Shown: piece by piece, positions 39,761 to 48,384 of the stretch
How positions within the stretch are numbered: position 1 is the stretch's first letter
Layout: each line of letters opens with the position of its first letter
DNA from: Coriobacteriia bacterium
GTDB lineage: Bacteria; Actinomycetota; Coriobacteriia; Coriobacteriales; Eggerthellaceae
Reading direction: 5' to 3'
Length of the DNA: 64,000 bases
Assembly (NCBI GenBank): GCA_030537355.1
Contig: JAUNNF010000006.1
Span: 1 to 64,000, forward strand
Notes under the pieces: model-generated
Seen by the model: the letters and a program-made list of their open reading frames with translations, nothing else
Databases searched by the model: none
What the model was told of the DNA's origin: nothing
Made by a program: the position numbers and the translations under genes

Positions 39761-41857
39761 ATGCTATTAGGTATTTTAGTCGCAATAGCTGCTATAGTTG
39801 TTTTGGCACTTGTAGCCATGATAATGTACACTGCTGTCACTAAGCATAAGTCTGCTTATAAAAAGAAGCCAAAAAAACAAGAAATAAATATTGAGCGTGA
39901 AAAATCTGAGGAAGAAAAAAAAGAGGAAGCTAGTGTTCCATACAAAAATTTGCAAACAAGGTTTAAAGCAATAGGAATATTTGTTGCTGCTTGTTTTTCG
40001 ATTCTTGGTGTAAAAATATTTTCAATGCAGGTATTAAGTGGCGATAAGTACACTAAAGAATCTAGCGCAAATGCTACAACATCGCTAAAAACTCCAGCTC
40101 CTCGAGGAAACATTTTTGATCGTAAGGGTGAATGTATTGTTAAAAATCGTTCTAGCTTAACTGTTCTTGCAGAAGGAGATGTGGTTTATGATAATGATGT
40201 TTTATCAAGGCTTTCTGTTGTTCTAGGTCTTCCTTACAATATAATAAAAAAGCGTATTCAAGATCAAAGTTTTGGAGCACAAAACAGAAAGGTTGTTGCT
40301 AGTGATGTTACTCAGATGCAAGCAGCATATATTTCTGAACACAGCCTCGCTTTTAATGGTATAAATATTGAATCTAGAACTGTTAGAGACTATCCTTATG
40401 GCGCCCTGGCAGCTCATGTTGTTGGTTATACAGGATCTGTTTCTGACCAAGAATTAATGGAAGTTAAAGAAGGGCAGAATATTGAGGCAGGAGATGTTGT
40501 TGGAAAGAGTGGTGTTGAAGCACAATATAATAGTGTTCTTTCTGGTGATCATGGCGAGCGTATTGTTGTCAGTGATGCCGATGGCAACATTGTTTCTGTA
40601 AAAAGTGAAATTCAACCCACAAAAGGTTCTGATGTATATTTAACAATTGATGCTCATGTACAGTATTTAGCAGATAAACTTTTGGCTGAATCTATTGCTC
40701 CTAAAGGGATGATAGGAACAGGAACAGGTTCTGCTGGAGCCGCTGTTGTAATTGATATTAAGGATGGCTCTGTAATTGCACTCGCAAATTATCCAACATT
40801 TAAACCTGGTATTTTCACAAATGGTATTTCGCAAGATACATGGAATTTGTATAATACTGAAGAATCATATTATCCATTAATGAATAGAGCAATTTCTGGT
40901 TCTTATCCACCTGCTTCTACATTTAAGGCTTTTACAGGACTTGCTGGACTTAAATATCATTACGCAAAAGACGATTCAAGATGGAATTGTACAGGGTCAT
41001 GGGATGGATGGAATTCTGGTTACGTACAGCAATGCTGGATGAAATCTGGTCATGGAGATATTAATTTTCGACGAGGCATTGTTGAATCTTGTGATGTTGT
41101 ATTTTACGAAATTGGTAAATTATTCTATGACAATAAAGCAAGTATTGGTGAAGAAGCTATGCAAAACGAAATTAAAAAGTTTAATTTTGGTAAGTTAACA
41201 GGAATTGATTTAGATGGTGAAGAAATGGGTCGTGTTCCTACTCCACAATGGAAATCTGAACATTTTAAAGATGTGCCGACGGAAGCATCCTGGGTAGGAG
41301 GAGACACAACAAATATGGCTATTGGACAGGGTTATGTGTTAGTAACACCTATACAGCTGGCTGTAGCATATGCAAGTCTTGCAACAAAAAAATTGATTGT
41401 ACCTCATGTTTTTAAAGAAGTTAAAAATGATAAGGGAGCTGCAGTTGCAAAGAAGGAGCCTGAAGAAGCAGGGACGTTAGATGTTGATGCTGAGTTACTT
41501 GACAAAATAAATGATGCACTGCATGGAGTAGCTACAGAGAATGCATCTGTTGCTAATGCTTTTCAAGCGCTAAATATTAGTGCTGCTGCAAAAACTGGAA
41601 CAGCAGAGGTTGCTGGGAAAAGAGATTTTGCATGGACTGCTTGTTATGGTCCTTTTGAAAATCCAAGATATGCAATCAGTGTTGTTATTGAAGAAGGTGG
41701 TGGAGGTGCTGATACTGCTACTCCTATGGCAGCAAAACTATTGGATGCTTCAATTAAAGCTGAGTCTGGTCAATATGAAGAAGAAATTAAGTTTATTGCT
41801 GGTTCTTCTGGAAAATCAGTAAAATTGGCGCAAGCAAGTAGTTCAAGGCAGAATTAA
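39761..41857 (+). CDS. mrdA: Penicillin-binding protein 2 (elongasome transpeptidase)
   Basis: This 698-residue class B PBP has an N-terminal non-catalytic domain (PRGNIFDRKGE, YPYGALAAHVVGYTG) and a transpeptidase domain with SxxK at S386 (PASTFK), SxN-like SCD and KTGTAEV. It crosslinks new wall material with RodA. Unusually, there are two hydrophobic helices at the N-terminus: residues about 3-27, then a highly charged linker (about 28-60), then the normal anchor near 69-90. AGGAGA before ATG 39761 supports the long start. Confidence 0.96.
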   Translation: MLLGILVAIAAIVVLALVAMIMYTAVTKHKSAYKKKPKKQEINIEREKSEEEKKEEASVPYKNLQTRFKAIGIFVAACFSILGVKIFSMQVLSGDKYTKESSANATTSLKTPAPRGNIFDRKGECIVKNRSSLTVLAEGDVVYDNDVLSRLSVVLGLPYNIIKKRIQDQSFGAQNRKVVASDVTQMQAAYISEHSLAFNGINIESRTVRDYPYGALAAHVVGYTGSVSDQELMEVKEGQNIEAGDVVGKSGVEAQYNSVLSGDHGERIVVSDADGNIVSVKSEIQPTKGSDVYLTIDAHVQYLADKLLAESIAPKGMIGTGTGSAGAAVVIDIKDGSVIALANYPTFKPGIFTNGISQDTWNLYNTEESYYPLMNRAISGSYPPASTFKAFTGLAGLKYHYAKDDSRWNCTGSWDGWNSGYVQQCWMKSGHGDINFRRGIVESCDVVFYEIGKLFYDNKASIGEEAMQNEIKKFNFGKLTGIDLDGEEMGRVPTPQWKSEHFKDVPTEASWVGGDTTNMAIGQGYVLVTPIQLAVAYASLATKKLIVPHVFKEVKNDKGAAVAKKEPEEAGTLDVDAELLDKINDALHGVATENASVANAFQALNISAAAKTGTAEVAGKRDFAWTACYGPFENPRYAISVVIEEGGGGADTATPMAAKLLDASIKAESGQYEEEIKFIAGSSGKSVKLAQASSSRQN

Positions 41858-41858
41858 T

Positions 41859-43097
41859 ATGAAGAATGATTCTCTTTTAAATAGATTAAAATCAACTGGG
41901 AGCGCATATCTACATCGCTCGAAAGTAGATCCTATTCAAAATCGTACTAGATATATTTTCTTTTTGTATTTATTTAGTGCAGCAATAATATTGTTTGGTT
42001 TAATTATTGTTTTTTCTGCTGTTCAAAATAATGAAGATTATGAATTTAGTAGGCAATTAATATGTGTATTAATAGGTATTGTACTTATGATTATAGTATC
42101 AAGGTTTGATTATAAAGTATTGTCAAACATGGTTATTCCATTGATAATTATTAATATTATTTTAATAATGTCTCCACATCTACCTTTTATTGGAGTGCAT
42201 GTTAAGGGTGCTTCATCATGGATTAGATTGGGTATACAAATACAACCAGGTGAATTTGCTAAAATTACAGTAATTCTACTTGCGGCTTCTGTTGTGTCAA
42301 AATATGGTGGGCATTTAGACGATTCTAAAGAATATGTCAAAACTCTCGCACTATTACTTATTCCGTTTATTTGTATAATGACTCAGCCTGATTTAGGTAC
42401 TGGTCTTGTGTATCTATTTATTGCTGCTATTGCTTTAGTTGCCGGAGGAGCAAGATTAAAATACCTTTTAATCACTTTAGCTGTGTTTGTTATTTTATTT
42501 TTGATTATATTAGGTATTGATGAATTAACTAAAACTATTAACGAAAATGGTGAGGTTGAATATCATTTTCTAAAAAATTATCAAAGAGAAAGACTGTTTA
42601 TTTTTTTGAATCCTGAAAGCGATGCTTCTGGAAGTGGATACAATTTAAGACAAGCCCAAATTGCTGTTGGCTCTGGTGGATTTTTTGGAAAAGGACTTAT
42701 GCATGGTACACAAGCCGCATTAAAGTTTTTACCTGAAGCTCCAACAGATTTTATTTTCTGCGTATTAGCTGAAGAAACTGGTTTTGTAGGTGTAGCACTT
42801 TTATTAGTACTCTATATTGGTCTTATTTTAACTTCTATTAGAATTGCATTTTCTGCTGAAGATTTGTTTGGAAAATTACTCGTCTGGTGTTGTGTAGGCA
42901 TGTGGGTTTTCCAGATTTTCCAAAATATAGGTATGTGCTGTGGTGTTATGCCAATTACTGGTATTCCGCTTCCTTTTATTAGTTATGGTTCGTCTTTTAT
43001 GATTGTTAATTGTGTGATGTTGGGTTTAATTGGGTCTGTTGCAATCAACGGTATCAGTTATAAGAGAAAAAGAATTCGATACGGTGCAACTCGATAA
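41859..43097 (+). CDS. rodA: Peptidoglycan polymerase RodA (SEDS family)
   Basis: The 412-residue protein has about ten membrane helices. Typical SEDS blocks are present: IQPGEFAKI, QPDLGTGLVYLFIA, GSGGFFGKGLMHGT, FLPEAPTDFIFCVLAEETGF and the final PITGIPLPFISYGSSF. RodA polymerises lipid II with PBP2. A single nucleotide separates it from mrdA, and it overlaps the downstream radical-SAM gene. Confidence 0.96.
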   Translation: MKNDSLLNRLKSTGSAYLHRSKVDPIQNRTRYIFFLYLFSAAIILFGLIIVFSAVQNNEDYEFSRQLICVLIGIVLMIIVSRFDYKVLSNMVIPLIIINIILIMSPHLPFIGVHVKGASSWIRLGIQIQPGEFAKITVILLAASVVSKYGGHLDDSKEYVKTLALLLIPFICIMTQPDLGTGLVYLFIAAIALVAGGARLKYLLITLAVFVILFLIILGIDELTKTINENGEVEYHFLKNYQRERLFIFLNPESDASGSGYNLRQAQIAVGSGGFFGKGLMHGTQAALKFLPEAPTDFIFCVLAEETGFVGVALLLVLYIGLILTSIRIAFSAEDLFGKLLVWCCVGMWVFQIFQNIGMCCGVMPITGIPLPFISYGSSFMIVNCVMLGLIGSVAINGISYKRKRIRYGATR

Positions 43098-44781
43098 CAA
43101 AATAGAATCTGTACTTCGATTAGTTAAAAAACCATCTAGATACATTGGTGGAGAATATGGTGCTAATAATAGCTCAACTCATTTTTGCATGGTTTATCCG
43201 GATGTTTATGAAATAGGTCAATCAAATCAAGCTGTTAGAATATTATGTAATAGAAGCGGAGGACAGAGAGCCTTTTTGCCGGATCCTGACACTATTGATA
43301 TTTTTAAAGAAAATAATATTCCTATGTTTTCTCTTGAGACTCACACACCGTTAAGAGATTTTGATGCAATTGGAATCACTATGTCGCATGAGTTGCTTGC
43401 AACAAACTTGATAGAAACTCTAGACTTTGCTCAAATTCCGATTTTTGCTAAAGATAGAACAGATAACGACCCCATTGTTTTTGGCGGTGGACCCGTGTGT
43501 TGTAATCCTGAACCATATGCAGCATTTTTTGATTGTATTACAATTGGCGAGGGGGAGAAAGCTACAATTGATGCTCTTGATTTAGTAACAACAGATAAGT
43601 CAAGAGAACAAATATTAGAAGAGCTTTCACATATGCCGTCAATTTATGTACCCAAGTTTAAAAATAAAGTAAAACGTGCAGTTTATAATGATTTTTCCAC
43701 AAGCTCTGCTTATGAAAATTGTATTGTTCCTTTTGCAAGCATTGCTCATGATAGACTAAATGTTGAGGTACTTAGAGGATGCGCTAGAGGATGCAGATTT
43801 TGCCAAGCAGGTTTTATGTATAGGCCTGTACGTGAACGTAATCGAGAAAATATAGTTAAGTCTGTAAGAGAGGGCCTAAATATAACTGGTTACGATGAAG
43901 TTTCCTTAACTTCGCTATCTACAACAGACCACTCTCAAATAACAGAGATTTTGGATGATTTGGATAACGATAGAGGCATTAGAATTTCAATTCCGAGTCA
44001 ACGCTTAGATGCTTTTGGTATTGATGTGGCAAAGAAGGTAGCGGGCAAGAAAAAAGGTGGTTTGACATTTGCACCTGAGGCTGGCACGCAGAGGCTTCGC
44101 GATGTAATAAATAAAAATGTTACAGAAGAAGATTTATTTAATGCTGTTAGGCATGCAAAAGAAAATGGTTGGAGGAGATGTAAACTTTATTTTATGATTG
44201 GACTTCCAACTGAGACTGATGAAGACTTAATTGGCATTGCTGACATGTGTAGATCAGTTAAATCTATGGGTATGAATATTAATGTATCTGTTGCTGTTTT
44301 TGTTCCAAAAGCAAATACACCATTTATGTGGGATGGAGCAATTACGCCTGATGAAGCGTTAAGGAGAATAAATATTATTAGAGATAATATGAAAGGTATA
44401 TCATTGAATTGGCATGACCCAAAAACTTCGTTTATTGAAGCTGTACTTAGCCGGGGGGGACGTGAATGTTCTGATTTGATTTACAAAGCATGGAAAAATG
44501 GCACCAAATTTGATGCATGGAATGAATATTTTGATTTTGAGGCTTGGATTCGTGCGTCTCAAGATATCGATATAAATGAAATTGCAGTTAAAACTTATGA
44601 GCCAGGTACCGATATGCCTTGGTCACATATAGATATGGGTGTTGATACATCTTATTTCGTATCTGAGAGAGAAAAAGCAGATAAGGAAATTACTACAGAA
44701 GATTGTACATTTGGAAAATGTAGCAATTGTGGTATATGTAAGAATTTGGAGTGTAAGAGCGAAATTGCAGCAAGCAGATAA
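43084..44781 (+). CDS. TIGR03960-type radical SAM protein
   Basis: About 565 residues from GTG 43084, which lies just before VLRLVKKPSRYIGGEYG, the usual N-terminus of this family; the frame is open further upstream (TTG 43030) but only in rodA. The N-terminal half has a B12-binding-like domain, then CARGCRFCQAG (CxxxCxxC) near residue 236, and a C-terminal TFGKCSNCGICKN cluster. Function is unproven; the family is linked by position to RNase G and ribosomal genes. It overlaps rodA by 14 nt and the next gene by 17 nt. Confidence 0.85.
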   Translation: MQLDNKIESVLRLVKKPSRYIGGEYGANNSSTHFCMVYPDVYEIGQSNQAVRILCNRSGGQRAFLPDPDTIDIFKENNIPMFSLETHTPLRDFDAIGITMSHELLATNLIETLDFAQIPIFAKDRTDNDPIVFGGGPVCCNPEPYAAFFDCITIGEGEKATIDALDLVTTDKSREQILEELSHMPSIYVPKFKNKVKRAVYNDFSTSSAYENCIVPFASIAHDRLNVEVLRGCARGCRFCQAGFMYRPVRERNRENIVKSVREGLNITGYDEVSLTSLSTTDHSQITEILDDLDNDRGIRISIPSQRLDAFGIDVAKKVAGKKKGGLTFAPEAGTQRLRDVINKNVTEEDLFNAVRHAKENGWRRCKLYFMIGLPTETDEDLIGIADMCRSVKSMGMNINVSVAVFVPKANTPFMWDGAITPDEALRRINIIRDNMKGISLNWHDPKTSFIEAVLSRGGRECSDLIYKAWKNGTKFDAWNEYFDFEAWIRASQDIDINEIAVKTYEPGTDMPWSHIDMGVDTSYFVSEREKADKEITTEDCTFGKCSNCGICKNLECKSEIAASR

Positions 44782-45328
44782 AAAATATAGACTACGTGTT
44801 ATATATCAAAAGCGAGGTTTGCTTTGTATGCTTTCGCACTTAGAAGTAATCAAGGCTTTGCAATTTGTTATAAGACGAGCAAATCTTCCTTTTATCGTAA
44901 CTAATGGATTTTCACCTCGTATGAAAATATCATTTGGAAATGCTTTAAGTTTAGGTATTGAATCGACAACCGAGGCATTTGATTTATATCTATATGAATA
45001 TATTAATGAAAAAAAATTATTAAAAAAACTGCAAGATTGTGATGTGAATGGCTTGGATATTATGGATTGTTATTATGTTGATTTAGATGAACCTTCACTA
45101 GGTTCCCAAAAAGATATCAATAATTATGTTGCTGACATAGAATATAGTTCGTATAAAATTCCTGAGTTTGTAGAGCTAAAGAAAAAGAAATGCGTAGCGG
45201 ATTATTTAAAAGAATTTAATGTTGCTAATAATAAAATTTTCTTTACTTTAGCTCCTGGTTTATCGCCAGAACCATTTTTAAAGGCTGTATTTAAAGATAT
45301 AAAAATTAATAAAATTCAAAAATTATAG
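44765..45328 (+). CDS. TIGR03936 (DUF2344) family protein
   Basis: About 187 residues from TTG 44765, preceded by GGAG at 44748-44751. The family core is clear: KKYRLRVIYQKRGLLCMLSHLE then NGFSPRMKISFGNALSLGIES. TIGR03936 proteins nearly always accompany TIGR03960 and are sometimes fused to it; their reaction is not established. A longer frame starting at 44639 lies inside the upstream gene and is not supported. The usual followers rng, rplU and rpmA are missing here. Confidence 0.82.
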   Translation: MQQADKKYRLRVIYQKRGLLCMLSHLEVIKALQFVIRRANLPFIVTNGFSPRMKISFGNALSLGIESTTEAFDLYLYEYINEKKLLKKLQDCDVNGLDIMDCYYVDLDEPSLGSQKDINNYVADIEYSSYKIPEFVELKKKKCVADYLKEFNVANNKIFFTLAPGLSPEPFLKAVFKDIKINKIQKL

Positions 45329-45356
45329 AACAAATGTTCTAAAATTATGTTATACT
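45326..45356 (+). promoter_or_regulatory. Promoter with SOS-box-like palindrome
   Basis: TAGAAC-AAAT-GTTCTA (45326-45341) is a perfect inverted repeat with the core GAAC-N4-GTTC, the spacing of Gram-positive LexA (SOS) boxes. The flanking bases are A/T rather than the usual C/G. A -10-like TATACT lies at 45351-45356, so the palindrome would cover the -35 region, a normal repressor position. LexA control is a hypothesis; lexA is not in the window. Confidence 0.5.
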
Positions 45357-45360
45357 ACTT

Positions 45361-45446
45361 TCACGGAGCCAATGTATCCAATGCTGGATGACCCTTAAGG
45401 CTAGATGGTACAAGATCCTCCAAGGTAAATCGAGTTGTAAGGAGGA
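45361..45446 (+). promoter_or_regulatory. Structured leader able to hide the ribosome-binding site
   Basis: A hairpin forms from AGCC (45367-45370)/GGCT (45399-45402) with an inner ATCCA-ATGC-TGGAT helix (45376-45389). Downstream, TCCTCC (45416-45421) is exactly complementary to the Shine-Dalgarno GGAGGA (45441-45446). AAGGT (45422-45426) could pair instead with the ACCCTT strand (45391-45396), giving a possible switch. The ligand or trigger is unknown; it matches no riboswitch class I can name. Confidence 0.5.
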
Positions 45447-45449
45447 ACA

Positions 45450-45920
45450 ATGGATTACATGATGTTAAGAAAAATTTCAGAAGGTTACGATATTAATTCT
45501 GTATGGGCAAGAGACAAATGGTTAAGTGAACCTACCACTTTAGAAACAATTCAACTTTGGGAGCAAATGCACAATTTAGATTTTGATGTTGATATTTACA
45601 ATCAATTATGTGCAATTGCATTAAAACATGATTGTGCACCAGAAATATACGAATTAATAGACAAAGCTCATGTAAAATCGTTTATTTTTGACAAAAAAGA
45701 ATTATTTTTACATAAGGACATTGCTGTTGATTATGCACAATGGTTATCGCCTTCTTTCAGGGGATATACAACCTTATGTTTAAAAAATGGTGTTACTCTT
45801 AACTTCAATTCTGAAGAGGATTTTATTGTGAGCGATAAAGCTTTAGCTGAATTTACTAAACGATATGCTCTTGAAAGTTATGAGTACTCTATAAAGGCAA
45901 ATTTATGTGTTAAATGTTGA
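45450..45920 (+). CDS. KilA-N-like putative DNA-binding protein
   Basis: The 156-residue protein has a segment ELFLHKDIAVDYAQWLSPSF (about 89-108) that resembles the conserved end of KilA-N domains (wvHPdLAvdiAqWlSP-F). Upstream residues (INSVWARDKWLSEPTTLETI) could supply the rest of the fold. KilA-N domains bind DNA and are common in phage regulators. The protein has no membrane helix. Ribosome binding is by GGAGGA 45441-45446, which may be masked by the leader. It stands alone between the radical-SAM pair and the ATPase operon. Assignment is by motif memory, not by profile search. Confidence 0.55.
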   Translation: MDYMMLRKISEGYDINSVWARDKWLSEPTTLETIQLWEQMHNLDFDVDIYNQLCAIALKHDCAPEIYELIDKAHVKSFIFDKKELFLHKDIAVDYAQWLSPSFRGYTTLCLKNGVTLNFNSEEDFIVSDKALAEFTKRYALESYEYSIKANLCVKC

Positions 45921-45926
45921 AGCTAG

Positions 45927-45935
45927 TGGTATAAT
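45927..45935 (+). promoter_or_regulatory. Extended -10 promoter of the atp operon
   Basis: TGGTATAAT is a TGn extended -10 with a perfect TATAAT hexamer at 45930-45935. It lies 27 nt before the first atp start, which has AGGAG at 45951-45955. No strong -35 box is seen. Confidence 0.65.
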
Positions 45936-45962
45936 TGCAGCCATTGTTTTAGGAGTAAAATA

Positions 45963-46265
45963 ATGCCTGTTTTATTTGGTGCCATAGTTGGAATATTGAG
46001 TTTTTTGCCACTATTCATTTGTCTTAAAATGACAAAGAATGTTACAAAAACAAGCAATCTTGGCTATGGTGCCATTTTAATGTTAGGTGTTTTTGCATCA
46101 TTGCTTATATTAATAGTTTCTGTGTTGATTTGTTATTTCTGTTTTCGTGATGCGCTTATTGCTTTTGTGCTAGCTTGTGCAATTACTTTAATTGTTGTTT
46201 CATGTGTATATGGAATCTATACTGTCATTAGAAGAAACAAGGCTGCAGAAAAGAGGAAAGAATAA
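45963..46265 (+). CDS. AtpI-like small membrane protein of the ATPase operon
   Basis: The 100-residue protein has about three membrane helices (7-25, 37-62, 66-90) and a basic tail. Its place directly before atpB, with a one-base stop/start overlap, is that of atpI, which assists c-ring assembly. Sequence similarity to classical AtpI is not obvious by eye, so the name rests mainly on position and topology. Confidence 0.65.
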   Translation: MPVLFGAIVGILSFLPLFICLKMTKNVTKTSNLGYGAILMLGVFASLLILIVSVLICYFCFRDALIAFVLACAITLIVVSCVYGIYTVIRRNKAAEKRKE

Positions 46266-47053
46266 TGGGTCCTCTATCTCAACTACCAGAACATTTGGAA
46301 GAGCTTATTAATGAGCTAATGAATCCAGCATTTATTGTTGGTGACAGCCATTTTGGTTTGACTAATTTTGTTTTTTATATGATTATTTGCGCTATTATTT
46401 TGGTTGTCCTTGTTATATGCGTAGGAAGAAAACTTACTCTCGTACCAGGAAATAAGTTTGTCCATACTGTTGAATATGGATATGAGTTTGTTAGAAATGA
46501 TATAGGTAAGGGTTCTATTGGTAAGGGATTTAAAAAACATATTCCATTTTTAGCAACTTTATTTTTCTTTATTTTAATTGCCAATTTTATCGGTCTTGTT
46601 CCAGGAGCTAAAGCAGCTACAGGTTCTATTAGTATTGCATGGGCCTTAGCTATTATATCTTTCATATATTTTAATTATTGGGGTATTAAAACTAAAGGCG
46701 GGCTAACGTATTTAAAAGAAATAGCACCTGCTGGTCTACCTAAAATCATGGTTCCTGTAATATGGTTCTTTGAATTTTTGTCATTATGCCTTCGTGCATT
46801 AACTTTGGCATTTCGACTTTTTGGAAATATGTTTGCAGGACATATGGTTTTAGGTATATTTGCGATATTAACGAGTATATTTACGACATACGCCATTCAA
46901 AATGCGGAGTATTTGATTGCGCTTCCGTCTTTTGCGTGGCTTTTCTTTTTATTTGCTATGTATATGTTGGAAGTTTTAGTTGCATTTTTGCAAGCCTATG
47001 TGTTTACAACCTTATCGGCTGTATACATTCAGCTTGCAACAAGCTCACATTAA
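46265..47053 (+). CDS. atpB: F0F1 ATP synthase subunit a
   Basis: The 262-residue membrane protein contains the subunit-a signature LSLCLRALTLAFRLFGNMFAGH, with the essential arginine facing the c-ring, and the C-terminal helix FLQAYVFTTLSAVYIQLA. Five to six helices are predicted. It forms the ion half-channels of F0. Coupled to the upstream atpI-like gene by one base. Confidence 0.96.
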   Translation: MGPLSQLPEHLEELINELMNPAFIVGDSHFGLTNFVFYMIICAIILVVLVICVGRKLTLVPGNKFVHTVEYGYEFVRNDIGKGSIGKGFKKHIPFLATLFFFILIANFIGLVPGAKAATGSISIAWALAIISFIYFNYWGIKTKGGLTYLKEIAPAGLPKIMVPVIWFFEFLSLCLRALTLAFRLFGNMFAGHMVLGIFAILTSIFTTYAIQNAEYLIALPSFAWLFFLFAMYMLEVLVAFLQAYVFTTLSAVYIQLATSSH

Positions 47054-47068
47054 CAAAAGGAGGAAAAA

Positions 47069-47281
47069 ATGGAAATTGCAGCTGGATTAAAAGTTATTGG
47101 TTACGGACTTGCCACATTGGGGCCAGGAATTGGCATCGGACTTGCTTGCTATGCATGTTGTATGGCAACAGCACGTCAGCCTGAACTTCAAGGTAGGTTG
47201 TTTACCAACTTTATCATTGGTGCAGCTCTTGTTGAGGCACTGGCACTGATCGGCTTTGTTCTTGCATTAATTGCATCTTAA
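47069..47281 (+). CDS. atpE: F0F1 ATP synthase subunit c
   Basis: The 70-residue two-helix protein has a glycine-rich first helix (GPGIGIGLACYACC), loop ARQPELQG and second helix with the ion-binding E56. Positions equal to Na+-binding Gln32 and Ser66 of Ilyobacter are Ile23 and Ala57 here, so protons rather than sodium are expected. AAAGGAGG precedes ATG 47069. Confidence 0.97.
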   Translation: MEIAAGLKVIGYGLATLGPGIGIGLACYACCMATARQPELQGRLFTNFIIGAALVEALALIGFVLALIAS

Positions 47282-47295
47282 TAGTTGGAGTGATT

Positions 47296-47802
47296 ATGTC
47301 TGGCATAGATGTTATTTTGCCTAAAATGGTTGAATTTATACCTATGGTAATCGCATTTGTTTTAGTTGCGATTGTCTTGTATAAATTTGGTTGGCCTGCA
47401 TTTGAAGGTATGCTTAATAAACGTGCAAGTAAAATTCAAGATGACTTAAAAGCATCTGAGAAAAAAAGACTTGAAGCTGAGAATTTGCTTGAGAGCTATA
47501 AAAAGCAACTTGAAATTGTTGAGAGACAATGTGATGAAATGATTGTTGAAGCTAGAGATGTTTCTGTAAATACAGCAGCGCACATTGAAAAAGAAGCAAA
47601 AATTAATGCTAAGGCCACTATTGATAAAGCAAAATTATCAATTTCGCAAGATAGACGTGTTGCAGAACAGCAACTTAAATCAGATGCTGTTAAAATTGCT
47701 GTTTCCGTTGTTGAAAAAATTGTCGGGAAAGATATGACTGACGATGAGCATCGTAAGCTTATCGCAAAATACGTTAAGGAAGCAGGATCGCTTAAAGGTT
47801 AA
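47296..47802 (+). CDS. atpF: F0F1 ATP synthase subunit b
   Basis: About 168 residues from ATG 47296, which has GGAG 5 nt upstream; GTG 47290 is an alternative. One N-terminal membrane helix (about 12-32) is followed by FEGMLNKRASKIQDDLKAS and a long charged coiled coil, the peripheral stalk. It lies between atpE and atpH in standard order. Confidence 0.95.
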   Translation: MSGIDVILPKMVEFIPMVIAFVLVAIVLYKFGWPAFEGMLNKRASKIQDDLKASEKKRLEAENLLESYKKQLEIVERQCDEMIVEARDVSVNTAAHIEKEAKINAKATIDKAKLSISQDRRVAEQQLKSDAVKIAVSVVEKIVGKDMTDDEHRKLIAKYVKEAGSLKG

Positions 47803-47804
47803 AT

Positions 47805-48368
47805 ATGCGAGACGATAGAGCAACACAAATAAAAAAAGCTAAAGTTTATGCAGAAGCATTAGTTATGTCTGCCCTAAAAATTAATGGCATTAGAGAAGCT
47901 CTAGATGTAAGAGTTGATCTTGATTCTGCACTTGAAGCTAGTATGTATAATGCTCCATTGATAGAATTTTTGAGCAATCAAGAAACTAGAAATACTGATG
48001 TAGTTTTTAAGGCTCTTGACGGAATGAGTAAGGCGCTTCTAGATACTCTAAAAGTTATGATAGATAACAAGGATGGTTATTTACTTATAAGAGTTGTCGA
48101 AACATACAACGAAATACTTGAACAAAAATTAGGTGTTGTAGTTGTTGATGTTTATACAGTAGTTAAACTTGACGATAAATTAAGAGAACAAATTACCCAA
48201 AAAGCAGAACGTGAACTTGAATCTAAAGTTTTACTTTCAGAACATATAAACGATACAATGATTGGTGGCGTTATACTTAGTGCTAAAGGTCGTATTGTTG
48301 ATATGAGCGTCTATTCATTGCTGCGAAAAGCAGAATTAGAACTTACATCTATGCATCAGGCAATGTAG
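47805..48368 (+). CDS. atpH: F0F1 ATP synthase subunit delta
   Basis: The 187-residue protein is helical in its first two thirds and ends with the family motif DTMIGGVILSAKGRIVDMSV. It links the stator stalk to the alpha3beta3 head. Two nucleotides separate it from atpF. The order b-delta-alpha supports the call. Confidence 0.93.
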   Translation: MRDDRATQIKKAKVYAEALVMSALKINGIREALDVRVDLDSALEASMYNAPLIEFLSNQETRNTDVVFKALDGMSKALLDTLKVMIDNKDGYLLIRVVETYNEILEQKLGVVVVDVYTVVKLDDKLREQITQKAERELESKVLLSEHINDTMIGGVILSAKGRIVDMSVYSLLRKAELELTSMHQAM

Positions 48369-48384
48369 CTGAAAGAGGTTAAAT

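Noticed and set aside
46786-47184. 132-residue frame across atpB and atpE
   Set aside because: It is out of frame with both genes, cysteine-rich nonsense, and overlaps two certain genes.
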